From contig CAWDDF010000011.1 of assembly GCA_963801035.1 (NCBI GenBank), positions 57,846 through 121,845 on the forward strand: a stretch of DNA of 64,000 nucleotides, given 5' to 3'. The notes beneath the pieces were generated by a model, which worked only from the letters and a program-made list of their open reading frames with translations, was not told the origin of the DNA and made no database searches. Position 1 is the stretch's first letter. Every line of letters begins with the position of its first letter. A program made the position numbers and the translations under genes. Origin of the DNA: JACCZX01 sp963801035 (GTDB lineage: Bacteria; Pseudomonadota; Gammaproteobacteria; Burkholderiales; Burkholderiaceae_F). Positions 18,924 through 28,178 of this stretch are shown piece by piece.

Positions 18924-19923
18924 ATGTACACACAAGCGATGGATATTCCGTCTGGCGACCGTGACGAAACTCCGGTGAAGACAGATGCGCAATACGAAGC
19001 GGAGTTCGAAGCCAAGCTCGCGCGCGGGGACTTCATCGAGCCCAAGGATTGGATGCCCGAGAAGTACCGCAAGACGCTGATCCGTCAGATCAGCCAGCAC
19101 GCGCACTCGGAGATCGTCGGCATGCTGCCCGAAGGCGGCTGGATCACCCGCGCGCCGACACTGCGAGCGCAAATGCATTCTGCTGGCAAAAGTGCAGGAT
19201 GAAGCCGGCCACGGCATGTACCTGTATTCGGCGGCGGAAACACTCGGTGTCTCGCGCGACGAATTGATCGAAGCGTTGCACACCGGCAAGGCCAAGTATT
19301 CGTCGATCTTCAACTATCCGACGAAAACGTGGGCCGATATCGGTGTCGTCGGCTGGCTGGTCGACGGCGCTGCGATCATGAATCAGATTCCGCTGACGCG
19401 CTGCTCGTACGGGCCGTACGCACGGGCGATGATTCGCGTCTGCAAGGAAGAGTCGTTTCATCAGAGACAGGGCTACGACCTGCTGCTGACGCTGATGAAG
19501 GGCTCGCAGGAACAGCGTGCGATGGTGCAGGACGCGGTCAACCGCTGGTGGTGGCCGTCGCTGATGATGTTCGGCCCGCACGACAGCGAATCGACCAACA
19601 GCGGCGATTCGATGAAGTGGGGTATCAAGCGCATCAGCAACGACGAGCTGAGGCAGAAGTTCGTGGACGCCACGGTGCCGCAGGCGCAATTGCTCGGCGT
19701 CACGCTGCCCGATCCGGATCTGAAGTTCGACGACAAGACGGGTCACTGGAACTTTGGTCCGATCGACTGGAACGAATTCTGGAATGTCGTCAATGGCAAA
19801 GGCGAGTGCAACGAAGAGCGCCTTGCCGACCGTGTCAAGGCGTGGGAAGACGGCACCTGGGTGCGCGAAGCGGCGCTGGCACACGCGCAGAAGAAGCGCC
19901 ATCGCGATTGTGTTGCCGCGTAG
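18924..19923 (+). CDS. paaA: 1,2-phenylacetyl-CoA epoxidase subunit PaaA (catalytic), one frameshift
   Basis: Di-iron catalytic subunit of the multicomponent epoxidase, about 333 residues. An extra base near 19164 stops the first frame at 19202. Removing it joins WITRAPTLRRKCILLAKV to QDEAGHGMYLYSAAETLG, exactly the family sequence. Iron-ligand motifs of the bacterial multicomponent type are visible: HSEIVG, DEAGHG and KEESFHQRQG. ATG 18924 follows a GAGGAG site. First gene of the paaABC(E) run, 12 bases after paaK. Confidence 0.92.
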
Positions 19924-19931
19924 GAAACCAA

Positions 19932-20219
19932 ATGGATCGCAAAGAGTGGCCGCTGTGGGAGGTTTTTATCCGTAGCCGCAACGGTCTGGATCACAAGCAT
20001 TGCGGCAGCGTGCATGCAGCCGATCCTTCGATGGCGCTTAAGAATGCGCGCGATGTATTTACGCGACGCATGGAAGGGGTCAGCGTGTGGGTGGTGCGCG
20101 CCGATGACATCGTCGCGAGCGATCCGGACGCAAAACCGGAAATGTTCGATCCTGCCGAAGACAAGATCTACCGGCATCCGACGTTCTATACGTTGCCGGA
20201 TGAAGTCAATCACATGTGA
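19932..20219 (+). CDS. paaB: 1,2-phenylacetyl-CoA epoxidase subunit PaaB
   Basis: 95 residues, the normal PaaB length, with the typical opening KEWPLWEVFIRSRNGLDHKH and the middle segment NARDVFTRRMEGVSVWVV. PaaB bridges the PaaA-PaaC catalytic units. ATG 19932, eight bases after the paaA stop. The frame is open for 600 bases upstream over paaA, but that extension is a shadow. Confidence 0.94.
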   Translation: MDRKEWPLWEVFIRSRNGLDHKHCGSVHAADPSMALKNARDVFTRRMEGVSVWVVRADDIVASDPDAKPEMFDPAEDKIYRHPTFYTLPDEVNHM

Positions 20220-20351
20220 ATGCGCGATGAAGCTACTGCGCGCCCCGATCTGCCTCCTCCGCTGCTCGCTGTACCAGTCTGTACAGCTCCGCTGCTCGCA
20301 GGCGGCTCGGGGCTGCTCGCTACGCTTCCTCGCGCATTCAATCGCTGTCGA
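20220..20351. other. paaB-paaC spacer with a direct repeat
   Basis: 132 bases that are in frame with paaC but read as a Pro/Leu-rich low-complexity peptide. The 13-base string CTCCGCTGCTCGC occurs twice (starting at about 20267 and 20290). No promoter or terminator is evident. Most paa clusters have a short gap here, so this spacer may be an insertion or slippage product. Confidence 0.4.
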
Positions 20352-21110
20352 ATGAGCGCCATTGCACCGCAAGTCAAGGCACGGCTTGAATACGTGCTGA
20401 CGATTGCTGATTCTTGTTTGATTCTCGGCCACCGCCTCTCCGAGTGGTGCGGTCACGGTCCGGTGCTCGAAGAAGACATCGCATTGACCAATGTCGCGCT
20501 CGATCTGATCGGGCAGGCGCGTTCGCTGTATGGGTACGCCGGTGCGCTGGAGGGCAAGGGCCGCGGCGAGGATGAATTCGCCTTTGAGCGCGACGAGACC
20601 GAATTCCGCAACGTGACGATGACCGAGCTGCCAAACGGCGACTACGGTTTCACGATCATGCGCAATTTTCTGTTCCTCACGTTTCAGCGTGAGCTGTGGG
20701 CAGCGCTGCAAGGGTCACCTGAATCGCAACTGTCCGATATTGCGCGCAAGAGCCTGACAGAAACCCGTTACCACGTGCAACACGCGTCCGACTGGGTGAT
20801 CAGGCTTGGTGACGGTACCGACGAATCGCATCAGCGCATGCAACGCGCGCTCGACACGCTATGGCCCTACACGGCAGAGTTCTTCAGCGCTTCGACAATC
20901 GACGGTGCCGACGTTGGTCCCGCCTGGTCGACGCTCGAAGCAAGATGGTCTTCCGTTGCTCGTCCGGTGCTCGACGTCGCGACCTTGCAGGTTCCGGCTT
21001 CAACCGCATTTGTATCGCGCGGTAAAGAGGGCATTCACAGCGAACACCTGACGCCGCTGCTCGCCGAGATGCAGTACCTGCAGCGCGCCTACCCAAACTG
21101 CGACTGGTGA
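20352..21110 (+). CDS. paaC: 1,2-phenylacetyl-CoA epoxidase subunit PaaC (structural)
   Basis: Ferritin-like, non-catalytic partner of PaaA, 252 residues. Typical segments: YVLTIADSCLILGHRLSEWC, NVALDLIGQARSLYGYAG, LTETRYHVQHASDWVIRLGD, and the C-terminus EMQYLQRAYPNCDW. ATG 20352 (MSAIAPQVKARLEYV) fits family starts. The frame is open from 20220, directly after paaB, so a longer product cannot be fully excluded. The gene is complete at its 3' end and is followed at once by paaE, with no room for paaD. Confidence 0.92.
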   Translation: MSAIAPQVKARLEYVLTIADSCLILGHRLSEWCGHGPVLEEDIALTNVALDLIGQARSLYGYAGALEGKGRGEDEFAFERDETEFRNVTMTELPNGDYGFTIMRNFLFLTFQRELWAALQGSPESQLSDIARKSLTETRYHVQHASDWVIRLGDGTDESHQRMQRALDTLWPYTAEFFSASTIDGADVGPAWSTLEARWSSVARPVLDVATLQVPASTAFVSRGKEGIHSEHLTPLLAEMQYLQRAYPNCDW

Positions 21111-22176
21111 TGACACCGAGGTATCACACGCTGCGGATTGCCGAGGTTCGGCCGGAGACGCCCGAGTGCATCAGCGTGAAGTTCGAGCTGCCTCCCGAGC
21201 TCGAGCCCGAGTATCGCTTCGTGCAAGGGCAGCACATCGGATTGCGCGCAACGCTGGACGGTGAAGAGCTGCGTCGCTCGTATTCGATATGTTCGGGAAT
21301 CGACGACGGCGAAATTCGAGTCGCGATCAAGAAAGTAGGGGGCGGAAAGTTCTCGCGCTGGGCCAACGAGGCGCTTGAAGGCAGGCGATCAGATCGAAGT
21401 GATGACACCCGAAGGCCGGTTTTTTACGGCACTCGATTCTGCCAAGGCCAAACATTACGCGGCGTTTGTCGCGGGCAGCGGCATTACGCCGGTGATATCG
21501 CTGATTCGCACGACGCTCGCGCGCGAACCAAGGTCGCGGTTCACGCTGGTGTACGGGAATCGGCGGCAGTCATCGGTGATGTTTCATGAGGCACTGGAGG
21601 ATTTGAAGGATCGCTATTTGACGCGCTTTCGTCTGTACAACGTTTTTTCGCGCGAAGCGCAGGAAGTCGAGCTGTTCAATGGCCGCATCGATGCGGCCAA
21701 GGTCAAGCAGTTCCTCGAATCGCTGGTGCCGCCCGACACGATCGACGAGGCATTCGTCTGCGGACCGCTGACGATGATCGACGAAGTGGAAGTTGCGCTG
21801 GTCGCTGCCGGCGTGCCTTCACAGCATGTGCACGTCGAGCGCTTCGGCATTCCGACCGAAACGGCGCAAACGATCGATGACACCGAGGCGGCTGAGTCGC
21901 ATATCGAGCTGATCGTCGACGGTGTCAAGCGTGAGGTGGATTTCTTGCCCGGACAGCACTCGATTCTCGACGCCGGCCGCGACGCTGGCATCGACTTGCC
22001 GTTCTCGTGCAAAGGCGGAATGTGCAGTACGTGCCGTGCGAAGGTGCTCGAGGGGCAAGTCAAGATGGCGAAAAACTACGCGCTCGAGCCGCACGAAGTG
22101 GCGGAAGGGTTTCGTGCTGACGTGCCAGTCGTATCCGCTGACCGAGCGGGTCGTGATTTCATACGACGCGAGGTGA
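21110..22176 (+). CDS. paaE: 1,2-phenylacetyl-CoA epoxidase reductase subunit PaaE, two frameshifts
   Basis: Electron-transfer subunit with ferredoxin-reductase FAD and NAD(P)H domains and a C-terminal plant-type [2Fe-2S] ferredoxin, about 355 residues. FAD-binding RRSYSICSGIDDGEIRVAIK; NAD site VAGSGITPVISLI; cluster ligands PFSCKGGMCSTCRAK (C-x4-C-x2-C). An extra G near 21378 (CTTGAAGGC for CTTAAGGC) and an extra T near 22111 (TTT for TT) break the gene. The restored end is GFVLTCQSYPLTERVVISYD with TGA 22174-22176. ATG 21110 overlaps the paaC stop. As printed, its middle frame runs into the following genes and makes a false 887-residue ORF. Confidence 0.9.
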
Positions 22177-22842
22177 TCGTGGCAAGGACCAAGGCCGCCA
22201 GCTTCGACAAGCAGCGCGCAGCGATCCGCGACGGCGCGGCGCGTGAGTTTGCCGACAAGGGCTACGCTGCGGCGACGATTGCCGACATCGCTCGAGCGTG
22301 CGGTGTGTCGAAGGCGCTGATGTATCACTACTATCGTGACAAGGAGCACCTGTTGGCCGATATCGCCGAAAGCTATATCGAGCGGCTGCAATCGATCGTC
22401 GATCATGTGCGTGCCGAGGCGTTGCCACCGCCCGCGCACCTGCGGCGTCTGATCGAGCTGTTCATGGCCGAATACGAACACTCGGCGGCGCGCCATCGTG
22501 TGCTGGTGCAGGACGTCAAGTATCTTCAGCGCGTACATCGGGCGCGGGTACTTGCGAAGGAGCGCAAGGTCGTGCTGGGCTTTGCCGATGTCGTCTTGAA
22601 GCTCGCACCGCAGAGCGACCGTAGCGAGCTGATCAAGCCGCTGACGATGATTCTTTTCGGAATGATCAACTGGACGTTTACGTGGCTGAAGGATCGCGGC
22701 CCGCTGACGTACGCAGACATGGCGCCGATCGTGACGGACTTGTTTCTCGGCGGCATCGCCCGTGTGCGCGCACCGCGCGCGCTCGGTGGCCCGACCGTCG
22801 CGCTCGGCGCGAGCGAATTCACCGCTAAGGGCTACCGCGTGA
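22173..22842 (+). CDS. paaR: TetR-family transcriptional regulator, PaaR-like
   Basis: GTG 22173 (or GTG 22179) overlaps the paaE stop. The N-terminal TetR helix-turn-helix is clear: GAAREFADKGYAAATIADIA, RACGVSKALMYHYYRDKEHL. The rest is helical and ends around ADMAPIVTDLFLGGIARV, like betaproteobacterial PaaR repressors that release DNA on binding phenylacetyl-CoA. As printed no stop codon separates it from the thiolase. The other frames give TAA or TGA at about 22826-22843, so a missed or added base near the end is likely; the end given is approximate. Expected to act on the dyad at 16321-16336. Confidence 0.75.
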
Positions 22843-24038
22843 ACGAGGTGTATCTGTGCGACGGCGTACGCACACCTTTCGGCCGGTACGGCGGCGCGTT
22901 GTCGAGCGTACGAGTAGACGATCTCGCAGCGCTGCCACTGAAAGCGCTGGTAGAGCGCAACGCCAACGTCGATTGGGGTGCGCTCGACGACGTGTACTAC
23001 GGCTGCGCGAACCAGGCCGGCGAAGACAATCGCAACGTCGCGCGAATGGCGGTGTTGCTGGCAGGCCTGCCGACAGCTGTCCCTGCCGCAACGATCAACC
23101 GTTTGTGCGGCTCGAGCATGGACGCGGTCGGGATCTGTGCGCGCGCGATTCGTGCAGGCGAAGCCGACCTGATGATTGCCGGTGGCGTCGAGGGAATGTC
23201 GCGCGCGCCGTTTGTAATGCCGAAGGCCGACTCGGCGTTCTCGCGCAGCAACTCCGTATTCGACACCACGCTCGGCTGGCGTTTCGTCAACAGGCAGATG
23301 AAGGCGCAGTACGGAATCGACTCGATGCCGGAAACGGCGGAGAACGTCGCCAGTGATTTCGGCGTGGCGCGAGCGGATCAGGATGCTTTCGCGTTGCGAT
23401 CGCAGCAGCGTTACTCAGCTGCGCACGCACGCGGCTTCTTCAGCGGCGAGATGATTGCGGTGACGATTCCCGGCAAGAAAGGCGAAACGGTAGTCGACCG
23501 GGACGAACATCCGCGCGAGACCACGCTCGATGCACTTGCAAAACTGAAAGGCGTGGTCAAGCCCGAAGGCACGGTGACGGCGGGCAACGCGTCAGGAATC
23601 AACGACGGCGCGGTCGCGCTGCTGATTGCGAGCAAGCAGGCGGTTGGCAAATACGGGCTGACTCCGATGGCGCGGCTGCTGGGTGTCGTCACCGCCGGCG
23701 TTCCGCCGCGAATCATGGGTATCGGACCGGCGCCCGCCACGCAAAAGCTGCTCGATCGTCACAAGCTGCAGATCTCCGATATCGATGTGATCGAGCTGAA
23801 CGAAGCGTTCGCTGCGCAGGCACTCGCGGTGACGCGACAGCTTGGACTGCCTGACGATGCCGTGCATGTGAACCCGAACGGCGGTGCGATCGCGCTCGGA
23901 CATCCGCTCGGTGCTTCGGGCGCTCGCCTCGTGCTGACTGCGGCGCGCCAGCTAAAAGAAGCAGGCGCGCGCTACGCCGTGGCAACCATGTGTATCGGGG
24001 TGGGGCAGGGTATCGCCCTGCTTGTTGAAAAGGTTTGA
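22839..24038 (+). CDS. paaJ: 3-oxoadipyl-CoA / 3-oxo-5,6-dehydrosuberyl-CoA thiolase (PaaJ/PcaF type)
   Basis: Thiolase of 399 residues starting at GTG 22839 (VNEVYLCDGVRTPFGRYGG). Catalytic Cys in NRLCGSSMDAVGICARAI near residue 90; His in NPNGGAIALGHPLGASGARL near residue 355; second Cys in ATMCIGVGQGIALL near residue 388. It would carry out the two thiolytic steps that yield acetyl-CoA and succinyl-CoA. The PaaJ and PcaF types are hard to tell apart by sequence; the cluster favours PaaJ. It is in frame with the preceding TetR gene with no stop between. Confidence 0.88.
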   Translation: MNEVYLCDGVRTPFGRYGGALSSVRVDDLAALPLKALVERNANVDWGALDDVYYGCANQAGEDNRNVARMAVLLAGLPTAVPAATINRLCGSSMDAVGICARAIRAGEADLMIAGGVEGMSRAPFVMPKADSAFSRSNSVFDTTLGWRFVNRQMKAQYGIDSMPETAENVASDFGVARADQDAFALRSQQRYSAAHARGFFSGEMIAVTIPGKKGETVVDRDEHPRETTLDALAKLKGVVKPEGTVTAGNASGINDGAVALLIASKQAVGKYGLTPMARLLGVVTAGVPPRIMGIGPAPATQKLLDRHKLQISDIDVIELNEAFAAQALAVTRQLGLPDDAVHVNPNGGAIALGHPLGASGARLVLTAARQLKEAGARYAVATMCIGVGQGIALLVEKV

Positions 24039-24087
24039 GTTTGCTTAGATGCGTGTTGATATTCGTTGACAATCAAGAGGAGACAAA

Positions 24088-25236
24088 ATGAAAACCATCA
24101 GACTCGTCGTGGCGCTGGCTGCCACGCTCGGCGTAAGCATCGCCGCTGCTCAGGACATCAAGGTTGGCGTGACGCTGTCCGCAACGGGTCCGGCGGCATC
24201 ACTCGGAATTCCGGAGCGCAACACGTTTCCGTTATTGCCGCAGACGATTGCCGGAAAGAAAGTGAATTACATCGTGCTCGATGATGCGTCCGACACGACA
24301 ACTGCGGTACGCAATTCGCGCAAGCTGATCAGCGAAGACAAGGTCGACGTGTTGGTCGGTTCCACCATCACGCCTAACTCGCTCGCGATGATCGACGTTG
24401 CCGCCGAAAGCGAAACGCCGATGATCTCGATGGCAGCGTCAAGCCGCATCGTGGATCCTGTCGATGCCAAGCGCCGCTGGGTTTTCAAGACTCCGCAAAA
24501 TGATCAGCAAATGGCGCTCGTGATCGTCGGGCACATGCTCGGCCAGGGAGTCAAGACAGTGGGCTTCATCGGATTCGCCGACGCTTACGGAGAAGGCTGG
24601 TGGAACGAGTTTTCAAAAATCGCGGAGACACGCGGCTTGAAGGTTGTCGCTAACGAGCGTTACCAGCGAGCCGACACGTCGGTGACCGGTCAGGTACTGA
24701 AGCTGGTCAGTGCGAAGCCTGACGCTATTTTGATAGCTGGCTCGGGAACACCGGCCGCGCTGCCGCAAAAAACGCTCAAAGAGCGCGGCTACGCGGGCAA
24801 GATTTATCAGACGCATGGAGTTGCCAACAATGATTTCCTTCGCGTATGCGGTAAAGATTGCGAAGGCACGTTTCTGCCGGCCGGGCCGGTGCTGGTCACC
24901 GAACAGTTGCCGAACGATCATCCGGTGAAGAAGAGCGCGATGGCGTACGTGACTGCATACGAAGGTGCGCAGGGCAAGGGCAGCGTGTCGACGTTCGGCG
25001 CGCACGCGTGGGATGCCGGTGTGCTTTTGCAGCAGGCCGTTCCAGTCGCGCTGAAGAAAGGTCAACCTGGCACGAAGGAATTTCGCAGCGCACTGCGTGA
25101 TGCGCTCGAAGGCGTAAGAAACGCAGCGGGTGCGCACGGCATCTTCAACATGAGCCCGAATGATCATTTGGGCCTTGATCAACGCGCCGCAGTGATGATT
25201 CAGATTGTCGATGGCAAGTGGGTGATGCAGAAGTAG
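24088..25236 (+). CDS. HAAT-family ABC transporter substrate-binding protein (LivK-like)
   Basis: Periplasmic binding protein, 382 residues. Signal peptide MKTIRLVVALAATLGVSIAAAQ, then Peripla_BP_6 features: IKVGVTLSATGPAASLGIPE, VDVLVGSTITPNSLAMIDVA, KTVGFIGFADAYGEGWWNEF. ATG 24088 is preceded by GAGGAG. It is followed by a strong terminator (25264-25289) and then the permease and ATPase genes. Placement at the end of the paa cluster suggests uptake of an aromatic acid such as phenylacetate, but the ligand is not evident. Confidence 0.88.
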   Translation: MKTIRLVVALAATLGVSIAAAQDIKVGVTLSATGPAASLGIPERNTFPLLPQTIAGKKVNYIVLDDASDTTTAVRNSRKLISEDKVDVLVGSTITPNSLAMIDVAAESETPMISMAASSRIVDPVDAKRRWVFKTPQNDQQMALVIVGHMLGQGVKTVGFIGFADAYGEGWWNEFSKIAETRGLKVVANERYQRADTSVTGQVLKLVSAKPDAILIAGSGTPAALPQKTLKERGYAGKIYQTHGVANNDFLRVCGKDCEGTFLPAGPVLVTEQLPNDHPVKKSAMAYVTAYEGAQGKGSVSTFGAHAWDAGVLLQQAVPVALKKGQPGTKEFRSALRDALEGVRNAAGAHGIFNMSPNDHLGLDQRAAVMIQIVDGKWVMQK

Positions 25237-25263
25237 AGGCCGACTTGGCCAGACATCAATGAG

Positions 25264-25289
25264 GCCGCGACACCGTCGCGGCTTTTTTT
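25264..25289 (+). terminator. Intrinsic terminator between binding protein and permease genes
   Basis: Perfect 8-bp stem GCCGCGAC / GTCGCGGC with a 3-base loop (ACC), followed by seven T (25283-25289). The LivH start codon is at 25291, one base after the T run, so part of the transcript reads through an attenuating terminator. Such an arrangement usually gives more binding protein than membrane components. Confidence 0.85.
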
Positions 25290-25290
25290 C

Positions 25291-26328
25291 ATGAATCTCG
25301 ACATCGCGCTCCTGCTCGCACAAGACGGGATTACTAATGGCGCGATCTATGCGTTGCTGGCGCTGGCGCTGGTGCTGGCGTTTTCGGTGACGCGTGTCAT
25401 CTTTATTCCGCAGGGAGAGTTCGTTGCATACGGCGCACTGACGCTGGTCGCCCTGCAAGCGGGAAAGCTGCCGGGAACCGTGATTCTGCTAATGATTGCT
25501 GGTGGCCTGGTGGCATGCGCAGAACTCACCATCGCGGCTCGCACGCGGCGTTGGCGCAACGTACCTTCCGTACTGTTATGGAACGTCGGATACCCAGTGG
25601 CGCTTTTTGCGCTGCTGAAGCTCGTTCCGATGCAGGCCAGGCCGATGGCGGCGCAGATCGCTCTTGCGCTCGCGATCATTGTGCCGATGGGTCCGATGGT
25701 GTACCGGCTTGCGTATCAACCATTAGCCGAAGCATCGGTATTGATGCTGTTGATCGTCTCGGTTGCGGTGCACGTGGTGATGGTCGGGCTCGGCTTGCTG
25801 GTATTTGGCGCGGAAGGCTCGCGTACGCCGGCATTTTCGGACGGCACCGTGGCGCTCGGAACGCTGACTGCGAGTGCGCAGTCTTTATGGGTCATCGGCT
25901 GTTCGCTGTTGTTGATCATCGTGTTCAGCGTGCTGTTCGAACGCACTGTGTATGGCAAGGCTCTGCGGGCGACCGCGATCAATCGACTCGGCGCGCGATT
26001 GATGGGCATTCCGACCGAGTTCGCCGGCAAGCTGTCGTTCTTCCTGTGCGCGCTGATCGGTGCGGTATCAGGCATCCTGATCGCTCCGATCACGACGATT
26101 TACTACGACACCGGCTTTCTGATCGGACTCAAAGGATTCGTCGCCGCGATCATCGGTGGTCTGGCAAGTTATCCGATCGCTGCGCTCGGCGCACTGCTGG
26201 TGGGACTGATCGAATCGTTTTCTTCGTTTTGGGCCAGTGCATACAAGGAGGTGATCGTCTTTACGTTGATTATTCCGGTGCTGCTGTGGCGCTCGCTGCG
26301 CACGCATCACGTTGAAGACGACGAATGA
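25291..26328 (+). CDS. Branched-chain-type ABC transporter permease (LivH-like)
   Basis: 345 residues, about eight to nine membrane segments. The N-terminal LivH signature is clear: NGAIYALLALALVLAFSVTR, VIFIPQGEFVAYGALT. The C-terminal GFVAAIIGGLASYPIAALGA segment contains the EAA-like loop for ATPase contact. There is no separate ribosome site between the terminator T run and ATG 25291. Its stop overlaps the next gene (ATGA), so the two are coupled. Confidence 0.88.
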   Translation: MNLDIALLLAQDGITNGAIYALLALALVLAFSVTRVIFIPQGEFVAYGALTLVALQAGKLPGTVILLMIAGGLVACAELTIAARTRRWRNVPSVLLWNVGYPVALFALLKLVPMQARPMAAQIALALAIIVPMGPMVYRLAYQPLAEASVLMLLIVSVAVHVVMVGLGLLVFGAEGSRTPAFSDGTVALGTLTASAQSLWVIGCSLLLIIVFSVLFERTVYGKALRATAINRLGARLMGIPTEFAGKLSFFLCALIGAVSGILIAPITTIYYDTGFLIGLKGFVAAIIGGLASYPIAALGALLVGLIESFSSFWASAYKEVIVFTLIIPVLLWRSLRTHHVEDDE

Positions 26329-28178
26329 AGCGCCAACTGAAATCGAGCTTGCTTGTCGCAGCGCTGGTGCTCGGCCTACTCGCTGCGCCCCTCGTGCTGT
26401 CCGAGTTCTCGATTACGCTGCTCAACTACATCGGACTCGCTTCACTGGTAGTGCTTGGGCTGGTGCTGTTGACGGGAGTCAGCGGACTGACTTCTTTCGG
26501 GCAGGCGGCGTTCGTGGGTCTCGGCGCGTACACGACGGCAGTGCTTACGACATCCACTTCGTTGCCGAGCGCGCTCGCGTGGCTTGGTGTGTCGCCCTGG
26601 TTCACGCTGGTTGCCGGACTATTGCTCACGATTGCAGTCGCGGCGGCGCTGGGTCTGATCACGCTGCGATTGTCGGGGCATTACCTGCCGCTGGGCACGA
26701 TCGCGTGGGGAATCAGTTTGTATTTTCTGTTCGGAACCTCGGAGATGCTCGGTGGCCACACCGGGCGGGGTGGGTTGCCGCCGATCTCCATCCTTGGCAG
26801 GCCGCTCGAGTCGGGTCGCGAAATTTTCTATTTGATCTGGGCATTCTTGCTCGCGGCACTGTTGACGACGCGCAACTTGCTCGACTCGCGTGAAGGACGC
26901 GCGATACGCGCGCTGAAGGGTGGGCGCGTGATGGCGGAGTCGATGGGCGTGAACACGTGGGCATCGCGCATGATCGTATTCGTCCTCGCGGCAATGATGG
27001 CGTGTGCATCGGGATGGTTGTATGCGCACATGCAGCGCTTTGTGAATCCAACGCCATTCTCTCTGCACGCCGGCATTGAATATCTGTTCATGGCGGTCGT
27101 CGGCGGTGCGAGCTTCGTGTGGGGCGCTCTCCTCGGGTCTTCGGTGATCACGATCTCGAACCAGTGGCTGCGTGACTGGCTCCCGCAGATCGTCGGGCAA
27201 GCCGGTAACTACGAGACGATCGTGTTTGGTGTGCTGATGATCGTGATCCTGCAGCGCGCACCCGATGGATTGTGGCCGGCGTTGGTGCGTGTGGTCACGG
27301 GACGGGGCAGCTCGAGAGAGCCGCGGAAGCCTGTAGAGCAGCATGATTCGCTCGAACGCGAATCCGATACACGCCAAGTCAGCACACACAGCAGCGAGAT
27401 GCTGCTCGACGTGCAAAGCGTGACCAAACGGTTCGGGGGTCTCGTCGCCGTCGATCAAATGACCCTGAATGCACGAAGCGGCGAAATCGTGGCATTGATT
27501 GGTCCGAATGGCGCTGGCAAGAGCACCGTGTTCAATGTGATCTCCGGCGTACTCGATCCGACTTCAGGAGCGATTTCGTTTCGTGGTCGCAGCATTGTCG
27601 GCCTTGCTTCGCGCGATATCGCCAGAATGGGTTTGAGTCGCACGTTCCAGCATGTCCGGTTGTTGCCGCAGATGAGCGTGATCGACAACGTCGCCATCGG
27701 CGCGCATCGGCTTGAATATCCTGGCCTCGTGCGCGGAGTCGTCGCCGGCGCATGGCGACTCGACCGCCGCAACGAATTCAAATTACTGACTGAAGCTAAG
27801 CGGCAAATCGATCGTGTCGGGCTTTCAGAGCACTCATTTGATGCCGCCGGCTCGCTGCCATTAGGCAAGCAGCGCACGCTTGAAATTGCAAGAGCGCTCG
27901 CCTCCCACCCCGCGCTGTTGTTGCTTGACGAGCCGGCAGCAGGGCTGCGTTATCTTGAAAAGCGATCGCTGGCAGAACTGTTGCGCAAGCTGCGCGATGA
28001 AGGGCTTGGCATTGTGCTCGTAGAGCACGATATGGATTTTGTGATGGGCCTGGCGGACCGGGTTTATGTAATGGACTTTGGACAGAAGATCGCGGAAGGC
28101 ACGCCGATCGAAGTGCAGCGCGATCCGCGCGTCATCGAGGCCTACCTGGGTGGGGTCGACGAGAAGGATGCGGCGTGA
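26325..28178 (+). CDS. Fused branched-chain-type ABC transporter permease and ATPase (LivM-LivG)
   Basis: 617 residues. Residues 1-325 form a LivM permease (TGVSGLTSFGQAAFVGLGAY; GGASFVWGALLGSSVITISN). A charged linker runs from about 326 to 357. Residues 359-617 form a LivG ATPase: Walker A LIGPNGAGKSTVFN, an atypical signature LPLGKQRTLEIARAL, Walker B LLLLDEPAAGLRYLE, switch His IVLVEHDMDFV. The linker is in frame with no stop, and an ATG at 27399 begins the ATPase part, so a separate LivG could also be made. LivM-LivG fusions are known in betaproteobacteria. Confidence 0.88.
   Translation: MKRQLKSSLLVAALVLGLLAAPLVLSEFSITLLNYIGLASLVVLGLVLLTGVSGLTSFGQAAFVGLGAYTTAVLTTSTSLPSALAWLGVSPWFTLVAGLLLTIAVAAALGLITLRLSGHYLPLGTIAWGISLYFLFGTSEMLGGHTGRGGLPPISILGRPLESGREIFYLIWAFLLAALLTTRNLLDSREGRAIRALKGGRVMAESMGVNTWASRMIVFVLAAMMACASGWLYAHMQRFVNPTPFSLHAGIEYLFMAVVGGASFVWGALLGSSVITISNQWLRDWLPQIVGQAGNYETIVFGVLMIVILQRAPDGLWPALVRVVTGRGSSREPRKPVEQHDSLERESDTRQVSTHSSEMLLDVQSVTKRFGGLVAVDQMTLNARSGEIVALIGPNGAGKSTVFNVISGVLDPTSGAISFRGRSIVGLASRDIARMGLSRTFQHVRLLPQMSVIDNVAIGAHRLEYPGLVRGVVAGAWRLDRRNEFKLLTEAKRQIDRVGLSEHSFDAAGSLPLGKQRTLEIARALASHPALLLLDEPAAGLRYLEKRSLAELLRKLRDEGLGIVLVEHDMDFVMGLADRVYVMDFGQKIAEGTPIEVQRDPRVIEAYLGGVDEKDAA

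Noticed and set aside
19743..20711. A 322-residue minus-strand ORF opposite paaA-paaB-paaC
   Set aside because: Shadow of three recognised genes.
21375..24038. An 887-residue ORF joining PaaE C-terminus, TetR and thiolase
   Set aside because: The PaaE part enters this frame only through two single-base insertions; the true paaE stop is at 22176 in another frame.
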